In this document: one piece after another, positions 1-7,724 of the stretch | Numbering within the stretch: the stretch's first letter is position 1 | How the letters are laid out: every line of letters begins with the position of its first letter | Assembly (NCBI GenBank): GCA_050180745.1 | Contig: JBFXDW010000071.1 | Location: forward strand, 1-9,594 | Direction: 5' to 3' | DNA length: 9,594 nucleotides | DNA from: JBFXDW01 sp050180745 | Lineage (GTDB): Bacteria > Pseudomonadota > Alphaproteobacteria > UBA9219 | The notes under the pieces: generated by a model | Database searches by the model: none | Seen by the model: only the letters and a program-made list of their open reading frames with translations | What the model was told of the DNA's origin: nothing | Made by a program: the position numbers and the translations under genes

Positions 1-891
1 GCCGCTTTACTGCCTGTCTTGCCAGAATTGATTGGCGGTAGCGCAGATTTGACTCCCTCCAACAATACGAGCGTTCAAGGATTTGGTGCCATCACCGCCC
101 CTGATTATAAAGGCAGCTATATCCATTATGGCGTGCGTGAGCATGGTATGGCCGCCGCTATGAATGGCCTAGCCCTTCACGGCGGGATCATTCCCTATGG
201 TGGCACCTTCATGCAATTCACCGATTACTGTCGGCCTGCAATCCGTCTTGCTGCGCTCATGGAAGCACGCTCCATCTTTATCATGACTCACGACAGCATC
301 GGCCTTGGCGAGGATGGCCCAACCCATCAACCCGTTGAACATTTGGCTGCAATGCGGGCTATTCCCAATTTGCTGACTATGCGGCCTTGCGATGGCATTG
401 AAACCGCAGAGTGCTGGGAAATCGCGCTTCAAGCAACGTCTTCGCCAAGCGTTTTGGCATTATCCCGTCAGGGGTTACCAACATTACGCACAGCAGAAGC
501 CGAAAACAAATCGGCCCATGGCGGCTATGTCTTGGCCGAAGACGGCGCACGCGATGTTACAATTTTGGCTACGGGATCAGAAGTCTCGATCGCCATGGAA
601 GCCCGCGCTTTACTGGCAAAACAAAACATCAAAGCAGCGGTTGTGTCTATGCCTTGCTTTAGCCTCTTTGACGCGCAGGATGAATCTTATCAAAGATCCG
701 TCCTTGGCACCGCGCCGCGCATCGCCATTGAAGCGGGGATTAAAATGGGCTGGGAACGCTATCTTGGTGAAAACGGAATCTTCATCGGCATGAAAGGGTT
801 TGGGGCTTCAGCTCCGGCGAATGTTCTTTATGAACATTTTGGCATCACGAAAGACGCTGTTGTCGATGCTGTGTTGAAGTTGACAAAATAA
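1..891 (+). CDS. tkt: Transketolase, C-terminal part (5' end outside window)
   Basis: Transketolase moves two-carbon ketol units between sugar phosphates in the non-oxidative pentose phosphate pathway, using thiamine diphosphate. The frame is open from base 1 (A-A-L-L-P-V-L-P-E-L), so the gene is cut by the window edge; about 296 C-terminal residues remain of a family that is usually about 660 long. Visible are GGSADLTPSN, the IHYGVREHGM segment with the catalytic glutamate that activates the cofactor, and THDSIGLGEDGPTHQP with the Asp and His that contact substrate. These belong to the pyrimidine-binding domain. The C-terminal transketolase domain follows (TGSEV, then the end near FGASAPANVLYEHFGIT). 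The reading frame is intact to the TAA stop. gap starts 24 bp downstream on the same strand, so the two are probably cotranscribed; tkt-gap adjacency is common in alphaproteobacteria. Identity is very secure. Confidence 0.97.
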   Translation, partial: AALLPVLPELIGGSADLTPSNNTSVQGFGAITAPDYKGSYIHYGVREHGMAAAMNGLALHGGIIPYGGTFMQFTDYCRPAIRLAALMEARSIFIMTHDSIGLGEDGPTHQPVEHLAAMRAIPNLLTMRPCDGIETAECWEIALQATSSPSVLALSRQGLPTLRTAEAENKSAHGGYVLAEDGARDVTILATGSEVSIAMEARALLAKQNIKAAVVSMPCFSLFDAQDESYQRSVLGTAPRIAIEAGIKMGWERYLGENGIFIGMKGFGASAPANVLYEHFGITKDAVVDAVLKLTK

Positions 892-915
892 GCTTATTAA
901 TGAGAAGGTGAAAAT

Positions 916-1926
916 ATGACTACAAAAGTTGCTATTAATGGATTTGGCCGCATTGGACGCTTGGTTTTGCGTGCGCTTGTTGAAACAAAACGGGATGACA
1001 TCGAAATCGTCGCCATCAATAATTTAGCTTCCGTCGAATCCAATGCGCACCTTTTTAAATATGATTCAGTTCATGGCCGCTTTAATGGCGAAGTTCGTGT
1101 TGAGGGAGACGATATCATCATCAACGGCATGAAGGTCCGCGATGTGACCTGCCCTGATCCGCTCAACCTGCCATGGAAAGAGCTTGATGTTGACATTGTC
1201 ATGGAATGCTCGGGCCGTTTTACAAAACGAAACGAAGCCGCCAAGCACCTTGAGGCAGGCGCCAAGAAAGTTCTGATCTCAGCGCCCGGACAAGATGAAG
1301 ATATCACAGTCGTTTATGGCGTTAATCACCAAGAGTTGAAAGCCTGTCATGTGATTGTCTCAAACGCATCATGCACAACGAACTGCTTGGCACCTGTCGC
1401 AGCGGTGTTGGATAAAACGATCGGAATCAAACACGGCTTTATGACAACGATCCATTCCTATACCGGAGATCAAAACATTCTGGATGCCTCGCATAAAGAC
1501 ATGCACCGCGCGCGCGCAGCCTGCATGAGCATGATCCCAACCTCAACTGGCGCCGCCAAGGCCGTTGGTAAGGTGTTGCCTCAGCTTGCCGGTAAATTGC
1601 AAGGTACGGCTATTCGCGTTCCTACACCGAATGTTTCTGTCGTCGATTTATCTTTCGTCGCAAAAAAAGACACTTCCGTTGAAGAGATTCAAAACGCTAT
1701 GAGAGCCGCCGCCAGCGAAGGCCCCTTAAAAGGCATTCTTGGAGTCTATGACGAACCACTCGTCTCAACCGACTTCAACCATGACCCACATTCATCCATT
1801 TTTGCATTGAATGAAGTCAGCGTGATCGACGGAACCTTTGTCCGCGTTTTAAGCTGGTACGACAATGAATGGGCGTTCTCGATCCGCATGCTGGACACAG
1901 CCGCCGCGATGATGGCAGCCGTATAA
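916..1926 (+). CDS. gap: Type I glyceraldehyde-3-phosphate dehydrogenase
   Basis: The enzyme oxidises and phosphorylates glyceraldehyde-3-phosphate to 1,3-bisphosphoglycerate in cytoplasmic glycolysis, or runs the reverse in gluconeogenesis. The 336-aa product has the normal family length. INGFGRIGRL near residues 7-16 is the dinucleotide-binding loop. SNASCTTNC carries catalytic Cys153, and TTIHSYT carries the partner His180. PTSTGAAKAVG and RVPTPNVSVVD are family signatures. The ATG is supported by AGAAGG seven bases upstream. The gene follows tkt by 24 bp and ends just before a hairpin terminator, so it is probably the last gene of its operon. Two positions look unusual: the residue usually Asp after beta-B is Asn36 (AINNLAS), and the near-universal NEWGFSNRM reads NEWAFSIRM, with Ile323 where the nicotinamide-contacting Asn normally sits. 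The identity is not in doubt; the effect on cofactor preference is unknown. Confidence 0.97.
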   Translation: MTTKVAINGFGRIGRLVLRALVETKRDDIEIVAINNLASVESNAHLFKYDSVHGRFNGEVRVEGDDIIINGMKVRDVTCPDPLNLPWKELDVDIVMECSGRFTKRNEAAKHLEAGAKKVLISAPGQDEDITVVYGVNHQELKACHVIVSNASCTTNCLAPVAAVLDKTIGIKHGFMTTIHSYTGDQNILDASHKDMHRARAACMSMIPTSTGAAKAVGKVLPQLAGKLQGTAIRVPTPNVSVVDLSFVAKKDTSVEEIQNAMRAAASEGPLKGILGVYDEPLVSTDFNHDPHSSIFALNEVSVIDGTFVRVLSWYDNEWAFSIRMLDTAAAMMAAV

Positions 1927-1950
1927 AAGACAAGAACAGAAAACAAACAA

Positions 1951-1987
1951 AAGCCGCGAAGGAGTTTTTCTTTCGCGGCTTTTTTTG
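1951..1987. terminator. Bidirectional rho-independent terminator between gap and helicase gene
   Basis: A perfect 10-bp stem (AAGCCGCGAA at 1951-1960, TTCGCGGCTT at 1972-1981) encloses an 11-nt loop. A run of seven T follows on the plus strand at 1980-1986. On the minus strand the same stem is followed by TTTTGTTTG, so it can also end the convergent helicase transcript, whose stop codon lies 6 bp beyond the T run. It starts 24 bp after the gap stop. Confidence 0.93.
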
Positions 1988-1992
1988 ATGCC

Positions 1993-3273
1993 CTAAGCGG
2001 CCTTTGGTCCCTTGTTGCGTGATGGTCGCTTTCCTCGCGATTTAAAGCTCTTGCTGGGCTTTGATGCCTTGCTGTCTTGTCCTGCTTTGGAAAAAGGTTT
2101 TTGTCCTGATTTATTACCACCCCCAGAACGACGTGGTGGTTTGCCGCGGCGCTTGCTTGTGGCGCGAGCTTGGTCATCGTTCGCCCCAACCTCTTCTCCT
2201 TGCATCAAACGGTGAATAGCTTTCCACTTATCATGATCCTCTGGTGCCACCAAATTAATAGCCTCACCCTCCGCGCCCGCGCGCGCTGTCCGACCAATGC
2301 GATGAATGTAATCTTCCGGACATTGAGGCAGATCATAATTGATAACATGCTCAATATGAGGAATATCCAGTCCTCGCGCAGCAACGTCTGTTGCGACCAA
2401 AATACGGTATTTTTTCTCACGGAAAGAACGGATCACACGATCCCGCCGCCGTTGTTGCAAATCACCATGGATAGCATCCGCTGTATGGTCATCCTTATTC
2501 AACTTATCAGCCAAACGTTTGGTTCCAAATTTTGTCTTCACAAAAATAATGGCCGTCCCCTCGCGACTAGCCAACTCCGCTAACAGATGCTTGTATTTAT
2601 CTTGGCTCGTTGTCTTGACGATTTCCTGTTTAATTTTTAAATGAGGTTGGCTGGCAGAACCGATAGCAATACGTTCTGGCTTATGCAAGTACTGCCCCGA
2701 TAGTTTTACGATCGCCTTTGAAAACGTTGCTGAAAACATAAGGGTTTGACGTTTTTCAGGCATTTGTTTGATGATTTTCTCAATCTGCACGCCAAACCCC
2801 ATATCAAGCATGCGATCCGCTTCATCCAGCACCAGAAACCGAGCCTCACTTAACTTCAAGCGCCCTTTTTCCAAATGATCGTTAATCCGTCCCGGAGTCC
2901 CCACAATCAAACGCGGATTCCGGCTGAGCTGTTTATACTGGCGCAGCATAGGATCGCCCCCGATCAAGAGGGCCGTTTGAATGTCTTGTACAGGAATCAT
3001 GCTTTGCAAAGAGGCAACCACCTGTGCTGCTAATTCCCGCGTTGGGGTCATCACCAAGGCCAAAGCTTCAGGATTCGCCATCAGATGAGCAATCAAAGGA
3101 ATCCCAAAGGCTCCTGTTTTTCCGGTTCCTGTCTGGGCCGAGCCAAGGATATCACGTCCTGCAAGCGCCACAGGAATAGCCTCTTCCTGAATTGGCGTTG
3201 GTTTTGTAAACTGAATGCGCGTGAGTGACTTGATGAGTTGCTCTGGCAACCCAAATTCATTAAAAGTCTTCAT
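1993..3273 (-). CDS. DEAD-box ATP-dependent RNA helicase with basic C-terminal tail
   Basis: This is an ATP-driven RNA-unwinding or RNP-remodelling protein, probably cytoplasmic and acting in ribosome assembly or RNA turnover, as is typical of bacterial RhlE/DeaD relatives. The 426-aa product shows the full motif set in order: F plus the Q motif PTPIQ (about 22-29), Walker A AQTGTGK (46-52), PTRELA, GG, TPGR, DEAD (150-153), SAT (181-183), then the second RecA domain with IIFVKTK, ATDVAARGLDIP and HRIGRTARAG. From about residue 365 the chain becomes a low-complexity tail rich in Lys, Arg, Ser and Gly, suited to nonspecific RNA binding. The ATG at 3273 is preceded by a purine-rich GAGAAAG. It stands alone on its strand, convergent with gap. 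The subfamily (RhlE-like against DeaD/SrmB-like) cannot be fixed by eye, so no symbol is given. Confidence 0.95.
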   Translation of the reverse strand: MKTFNEFGLPEQLIKSLTRIQFTKPTPIQEEAIPVALAGRDILGSAQTGTGKTGAFGIPLIAHLMANPEALALVMTPTRELAAQVVASLQSMIPVQDIQTALLIGGDPMLRQYKQLSRNPRLIVGTPGRINDHLEKGRLKLSEARFLVLDEADRMLDMGFGVQIEKIIKQMPEKRQTLMFSATFSKAIVKLSGQYLHKPERIAIGSASQPHLKIKQEIVKTTSQDKYKHLLAELASREGTAIIFVKTKFGTKRLADKLNKDDHTADAIHGDLQQRRRDRVIRSFREKKYRILVATDVAARGLDIPHIEHVINYDLPQCPEDYIHRIGRTARAGAEGEAINLVAPEDHDKWKAIHRLMQGEEVGANDDQARATSKRRGKPPRRSGGGNKSGQKPFSKAGQDSKASKPSKSFKSRGKRPSRNKGPKAA

Positions 3274-3487
3274 TATTTTTCTTTCTCAATGTAAGGGAGT
3301 ATATCCCAAAGCCATCATGAACTTTGGTAATAATAAGAACCCGAACAAAGAGTGAAATAAATAACAATGCACAAAATAGAAGGGGATCTTCAGCATCTCT
3401 GAGGCAACAATCAAAGGCCTCAAGAGCAGAGACGGATCTTATAACCTACCTACCCACAATACAAGTAGAATCGTTCCGTCTATAGTT
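3274..3487. other. Intergenic region between the DUF192 gene and the helicase gene
   Basis: This 214-bp region should hold the end of the dusB-to-DUF192 transcript and the promoter of the helicase gene, both on the minus strand. It has only weak inverted repeats: TGAGGC/GCCTCA around 3402-3420 with an 11-nt loop, and AGACGGA/TCCGTCT at 3430-3436 and 3475-3481 with a 38-nt spacer. Neither is followed by a T run, so I do not call a terminator. I see no convincing sigma70 promoter and no gene. Confidence 0.5.
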
Positions 3488-3964
3488 TCATAAGGGAAAG
3501 GCGCTGTTTTCTTTAAAAGAGAGCCTATCCCCAACAGCCAAGCCAAGCTCTACCGCACGTCCTGCGTTAATTTCCAGCACATAACGCACCTTCTCTTGTG
3601 ACTCGATCGGAGTGAGGTCATGAGGCTTACCTTGAGCAATTCCGCTAATAACACCATTTTGACGAATAAACAGCAGATCAAGCGGAATGTAGGTATTCTT
3701 CATCCAAAAGGAAGCTGTTTCTTCTTCTGGCAGAATAAACAGCATCCCTTCATCAGGCGGCATATCATGCATGAACATCAGGCCATAAGAAAGCTGCCAA
3801 GGGGTACGGGCCAGCTCAACATTAAACGGAACTGTACCACCCTTTTGTCGTTGGAAAGAGATTATTGTTGTTTCAAACGAAGGCCGCACTGTTTGCATAT
3901 GCCCATAGAAAGCAACGCCGCAAACAGCAATAAAGAGAAGGACTGCCCAGAAAAGTTTAGCCAT
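3488..3964 (-). CDS. Membrane-anchored or exported DUF192 (UPF0127) protein
   Basis: The product is a 158-aa DUF192 family protein; the biochemical role of the family is not established. Residues about 4-21 form a hydrophobic N-terminal segment (FWAVLLFIAVCGVAFY) acting as a signal peptide or membrane anchor. The residue before Cys15 is Val, so it is not a good lipobox. The conserved core follows: ELARTPWQLSYGLMF, the acidic DEGMLFILPEE, SFWMKNTYIPLDLLFI, then VLEINAGRAVELGLAVGDRL. I chose the ATG at 3964 because AGGTGG lies 6 nt upstream, spanning the ntrX stop, and because the protein then begins directly with the signal segment. A longer reading to 4045 would overlap ntrX by about 70 bp and add an arginine-rich stretch. 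Tight spacing (10 bp) makes it the last gene of the ntrYX transcript. Whether it has a role in NtrYX signalling is unknown. Confidence 0.88.
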   Translation of the reverse strand: MAKLFWAVLLFIAVCGVAFYGHMQTVRPSFETTIISFQRQKGGTVPFNVELARTPWQLSYGLMFMHDMPPDEGMLFILPEEETASFWMKNTYIPLDLLFIRQNGVISGIAQGKPHDLTPIESQEKVRYVLEINAGRAVELGLAVGDRLSFKENSAFPL

Positions 3965-3970
3965 AAAAAG

Positions 3971-3976
3971 CCACCT
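3971..3976 (-). promoter_or_regulatory. Ribosome binding site of the DUF192 gene, spanning the ntrX stop
   Basis: AGGTGG on the minus strand lies 6 nt before the ATG at 3964 and overlaps the TAG stop codon of ntrX (3975-3977). This placement fixes the DUF192 start and suggests that translation is coupled to ntrX. Confidence 0.65.
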
Positions 3977-5429
3977 ATCCGGCCTTGGCCTCCGGCTCCT
4001 CATCACCTTGTTGTGATGAGGAAGAAGGACCACCATGCACGCCAAGCAATTTCAGCTTACGGTGCAGCGCTGAGCGCTCCATTCCAATAAACGAGGCAGT
4101 TCGCGAGATATTGCCACCGAAGCGCGTCACTTGCGCCAACAAATAATCACGTTCAAACATCTCCCGCGCATCACGAAGAGGCAAAGACATAATCTCGCCC
4201 CCCTTATCCCATTTCAAAACGCTCGGCGCCGCAGCCATCACATCAGGCGGTAACATATCAGCGCGAACGGGGTCTTCCGTTTCTCCCGGAGCCATAATCA
4301 GCACCCACTCCATAGCGTTACGGAGCTGCCGGACATTACCCGGCCACATATAGACCTGAAGCGCCGCCAAAGCATCCTCACCCAAGACCCGCAAAGGCAG
4401 CCCCGAAGCCTCCGCCGCACGCTCCAAGAAATAAGTCGCCAACATCGGAATATCATCACGACGTTTTGACAAAGGCGGCAAAACAATCGGCACAACGCTC
4501 AAACGATAATAGAGGTCTTGGCGAATCCGGCCATCTTGCATTTCTTCTTGCAGATCACGATTGCTCGACGCAATGACGCGCACGTCAACCTCAACCGCCG
4601 CTTGACCTCCCACACGCGTAAAGATCTGTTCTTGCAACACGCGGACAATCTTACCTTGCGTTTCAAGCGGCATATCGCCAACTTCATCCAAATACAAAGT
4701 CCCGCCATGCGCTTCCTCAAAAAGGCCTATCTTACGGCCCTCGCCTTTCGCGTTTCCTTCACATCCAAAAAGCTCTTCTTCAATCTGCAGAGAACGCAGC
4801 GTCGCACAATTCACAACAACAAACGGACCGTCTGCCCGTTTTGAAAGAGTATGAATGTTGCGCGCGACGATCTCTTTTCCCGCACCCGAAGGCCCCACGA
4901 TCATAACGCGGCTTCCCGTCGGGGCCACACGTTCGATAAGTTGCCGCACCTGTGCGATAGCGCTTGATTTGCCGATAAGGTCCATCTCGCTGCCTGTGCG
5001 CGTTTTAAGCTCATCATTTTCGCGGCGCAGACGCATCGTATCGAGCGCATGCCGCACCTGCAAAACAAGCCGATCCGCCTTAAACGGCTTTTCAATAAAA
5101 TCATAAGCGCCGCGCTTAATCGCCCCCACGGCAGTTTCAATATTACCGTGGCCGCTAATCATAATCACGGGCACATCTTGATGATGTTTGACGATATAAT
5201 CGAGAAGTTGAAGACCATCCATTTGGCTGCCTTGCAGCCAGATATCAAGAATAACAAGATTAGGACGACGGGCACGAATTTCATTTAGCGCTTGGTCAGC
5301 ATTACTGGCTTTGCGTGTACGTAGACCCTCGTCATTCAAAAGACCTTCAACCAACAGACAAATATCCGCCTCATCATCAACGATTAAAATGTCATTGGTC
5401 AAATTTTTGTCTTTGTTTTTTATCCCCAT
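3975..5429 (-). CDS. ntrX: NtrX response regulator of the NtrYX two-component system
   Basis: This cytoplasmic response regulator is the partner of NtrY; alphaproteobacterial NtrYX has been linked to nitrogen metabolism, redox state and envelope processes. From the ATG at 5429 the protein has 484 residues. The receiver domain (about 12-130) has the acidic pair D18/D19, phospho-acceptor Asp62 in LVILDIW, and Lys114 in IEKPF. The AAA+ domain (about 150-380) has Walker A GPSGAGKE (179-186) and Walker B TLYLDEV. The Fis-type helix-turn-helix is at about 425-465 (GGNISRTASFIGMERSALHRKL), followed by a Ser/Glu-rich tail. The GAFTGA loop that contacts sigma54 is absent: after EELFG the sequence reads CEGNAKGEGRKIG. 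The start is uncertain, as no strong Shine-Dalgarno is visible; an in-frame TTG at 5459 would add 10 residues but is also poorly supported. ntrY lies 96 bp upstream. Confidence 0.93.
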   Translation of the reverse strand: MGIKNKDKNLTNDILIVDDEADICLLVEGLLNDEGLRTRKASNADQALNEIRARRPNLVILDIWLQGSQMDGLQLLDYIVKHHQDVPVIMISGHGNIETAVGAIKRGAYDFIEKPFKADRLVLQVRHALDTMRLRRENDELKTRTGSEMDLIGKSSAIAQVRQLIERVAPTGSRVMIVGPSGAGKEIVARNIHTLSKRADGPFVVVNCATLRSLQIEEELFGCEGNAKGEGRKIGLFEEAHGGTLYLDEVGDMPLETQGKIVRVLQEQIFTRVGGQAAVEVDVRVIASSNRDLQEEMQDGRIRQDLYYRLSVVPIVLPPLSKRRDDIPMLATYFLERAAEASGLPLRVLGEDALAALQVYMWPGNVRQLRNAMEWVLIMAPGETEDPVRADMLPPDVMAAAPSVLKWDKGGEIMSLPLRDAREMFERDYLLAQVTRFGGNISRTASFIGMERSALHRKLKLLGVHGGPSSSSQQGDEEPEAKAG

Positions 5430-5481
5430 ATTCAGAGCCCATACCCGCTTGTTGCACAAGAAAGAATCAAATTCACATTAA

Positions 5482-5510
5482 GTCATAGCAGACTTTTTTC
5501 ATTTTAACAA
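5482..5510 (-). promoter_or_regulatory. Candidate sigma70-type promoter upstream of ntrX
   Basis: On the minus strand TTGTTA (5505-5510) is separated by exactly 17 bp from TATGAC (5482-5487), in the AT-rich 96-bp gap after ntrY. It would allow ntrX and the DUF192 gene to be transcribed apart from the upstream genes. The -10 box is only a partial match, so this is a suggestion from sequence alone. Confidence 0.35.
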
Positions 5511-5525
5511 AAAAAGAGCGTTTTT

Positions 5526-7724
5526 TCACTCCACCACCCTAGGCCAGATTAAAGAAACAACCGCTCCACCACGCTCATTATCACGCAAAAGAACCGCCCC
5601 TTTATGATCCTCCATAACCTTCTTAACGATCGCCAGACCAAGGCCTGTTCCCTTGCTGCGCGTTGTCATATAAGGCTCTGTAAGACGCTCCCGCGCTTCT
5701 TTTGGCAAGCCTTTTCCATTATCGCTTACAGCCAGAACAACACGTCCCTCTTCTTCTGTTAAGGTTAATTTTATACATCCTCGCACAGACTGATCTTCAC
5801 GCCCATCAATGGCTTCAGCCGCATTTTTCAAGAGATTTGTTAAGGCTTGCGCAATTTGACGTTCATCACAATCGGCCAAAAACGATTCTAAAGGCAGCTC
5901 CAATTCATAGTCAATGTCCGTTCGTGATGTGCTCTGCAAAAGGAATGTTTGGCGACATACATAACATAAATTATGTCTTCTGATCACAGAAGCTGGCATA
6001 CGGGCAAAAGAAGAGAACTCATCAACCATTCGCCCAATATCTTCAACATGACGTATGATCGTATTCGTACAGGCTTCAAAGACCTCTTTATCAGATTCGA
6101 TCTCATCTTTATATTTCCGCCGCAAACGCTCCGCCGATAATTGAATAGGGGTCAGAGGGTTTTTAATCTCATGAGCAATACGCCGTGCGACATCAGCCCA
6201 CGCCGCTTTGCGCTGCGCGGCGACAAGTTCTGAGACATCATCAAAAGTGATAATATAACCGCGGACCGTCTCACCTTGCATCTCAGCGGAAAGCCGCACA
6301 AAGAGAGTCTTTGTCGGCTTGCCCGCTTGGTGAAGCTCAACCTCGCCCCCCTTGAGCCAGCTCCCCCGCGGCATTTCTTTAATAAGCGCATAAATCTCTG
6401 GAGCCAAAACATGCAAAGGATGACCTGTCAGAGCCTCGGTATTGGTTAGCTGAAAGAAGCTTCCCGCCTGTACATTCATCATGTTGATCTTAAAATCAGG
6501 ATCAAGCCCAATAACGCCTGCCGATACCCCCGCAAGAACAGCTTCGGTGAACTGCCTACGCAGATCAAGCTGGCGGTTTGCCTCAACGAGTTCGCTGCGT
6601 TGCGCTTCGATTTGATCGGCCATACGATTAAAGGCGCGCCCCAAATGAGAAAGCTCATCTTGATCGGCACCACTATCCTCATCTTCTTCTTTAACACGTG
6701 CCGTTAAGTCCCCGCCACGAATACGTTTTGTGGCAACAATTAAAGCAGTAATAGGCCGCACCAAAGTCGAAGCGAACCCTAGCCCCAGCCATACAGCCGT
6801 TAACAACAGTAACAGCGCCACAACCGCGAAAATCAGAGAAATCATCACGCGAATGCTAGAGCTATGTTCTTTGAGGTTCTGATAGTCTCGTACAGCGCGC
6901 TCTGTAGCTTCCATATGGGACAGAACTTTCGGCTCGACCAAACGACCTACGAAAAGATAGGTGTCAACGAAGTTATCAAGGCGCAAAAGCGCACGTACAC
7001 GATCATCCGTATCGCTGATCAAAAGAACAACGTCTCCATTCCGCGCACGATCCCGCATCTCATCCGTAATGGGTTCGAAAGACAGCGCAAAGGTTAGTCC
7101 TGAACGCGCCAGAATCTTCCCAGAGCCATCAAAGACGATCACTTCCGTTAAAGACCGCAAATAAGCCTGAGCCGACACAATCTGCGCCAACCGCATAGGA
7201 TCTTCGGAAAGACGCACCGCCTGACGATTGAGATCATTAGCCATCGACAGAGCATCAGCACGTAAGACTTGTTGATGCTCTTTAAGATAGGCCTGCGCGA
7301 CAAGCTGCGACTCATCAAGCGCGGTTTTTACGCGCTCAGAAAACCAAGCCTCAACCCCAAAATAAAAGAAGATCGCCGCAAACATGGCCACCAAAACGGC
7401 AGGGGCTGCCGCCAACATCGTAAAGACGCTCACAATACGAACATGAAGGCGAGAGCCCGCTTGTTTTTCCTGTCGCCTCGAAAAGAGGCGATAAATATGC
7501 CGTGCCACGAGTGAGCCGAGCATTAAGAGGAACGCCAAATCCAGCCCCAACAGAACAGTCACTGCCGTTGGATCATTCCCAAAGAAAGGGGCCCTAGTTA
7601 ACACGACATAGGTCGCAATCCCGCAAACAAGCGCCCCTAAGGCCAAAAACAGTGCCACCCGCCCCCGCACGTGGAGCGCAGCTATTTTATTCATCCCTGT
7701 ATGAAAGAGGCAAAAAAAATTCAT
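5526..7724 (-). CDS. ntrY: NtrY membrane sensor histidine kinase
   Basis: NtrY is the inner-membrane sensor kinase that phosphorylates NtrX. The 732-aa product has the usual layout. There are hydrophobic segments near residues 23-43, 53-75, 98-122 and 292-320. A likely periplasmic sensory region lies between the third and fourth (about 125-290). A HAMP domain starts at RPITALI (about 323-375) and a PAS domain at about 390-500 (AGVSAGVIGLDPDFKINMMN). The HisKA domain has phospho-acceptor His518 in RRIAHEIKNPLTP. The ATPase domain shows the N box LTNLLKNAAEAI, the G1 box SDNGKGLP and the G2 box KGTGLGLAIV. All catalytic motifs are present. The ATG at 7724 overlaps the fis stop as ATGA and follows AGAGGA by 4 nt, which decides this start over the internal Met11. 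Length and order match alphaproteobacterial NtrY. Confidence 0.96.
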   Translation of the reverse strand: MNFFCLFHTGMNKIAALHVRGRVALFLALGALVCGIATYVVLTRAPFFGNDPTAVTVLLGLDLAFLLMLGSLVARHIYRLFSRRQEKQAGSRLHVRIVSVFTMLAAAPAVLVAMFAAIFFYFGVEAWFSERVKTALDESQLVAQAYLKEHQQVLRADALSMANDLNRQAVRLSEDPMRLAQIVSAQAYLRSLTEVIVFDGSGKILARSGLTFALSFEPITDEMRDRARNGDVVLLISDTDDRVRALLRLDNFVDTYLFVGRLVEPKVLSHMEATERAVRDYQNLKEHSSSIRVMISLIFAVVALLLLLTAVWLGLGFASTLVRPITALIVATKRIRGGDLTARVKEEDEDSGADQDELSHLGRAFNRMADQIEAQRSELVEANRQLDLRRQFTEAVLAGVSAGVIGLDPDFKINMMNVQAGSFFQLTNTEALTGHPLHVLAPEIYALIKEMPRGSWLKGGEVELHQAGKPTKTLFVRLSAEMQGETVRGYIITFDDVSELVAAQRKAAWADVARRIAHEIKNPLTPIQLSAERLRRKYKDEIESDKEVFEACTNTIIRHVEDIGRMVDEFSSFARMPASVIRRHNLCYVCRQTFLLQSTSRTDIDYELELPLESFLADCDERQIAQALTNLLKNAAEAIDGREDQSVRGCIKLTLTEEEGRVVLAVSDNGKGLPKEARERLTEPYMTTRSKGTGLGLAIVKKVMEDHKGAVLLRDNERGGAVVSLIWPRVVE

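Noticed and set aside
3430..3481. AGACGGA/TCCGTCT inverted repeat after the DUF192 gene as a terminator
   Set aside because: The arms are 7 bp with a 38-nt spacer, and there is no T run on either strand.
3488..4045. Longer 185-aa reading of the DUF192 protein
   Set aside because: It would overlap ntrX by about 70 bp and put an Arg-rich stretch before the signal segment. The ATG at 3964 has a well-placed AGGTGG.
3620..4090. Plus-strand open frame of 156 codons
   Set aside because: It lies antisense to the DUF192 gene and the 3' end of ntrX, has no family features, and is explained as a shadow of the well-supported minus-strand genes.
5430..5459. TTG start for NtrX at 5459
   Set aside because: It has no Shine-Dalgarno and adds 10 residues that receiver domains do not need. 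The ATG at 5429 is preferred, though it is not strongly supported either.
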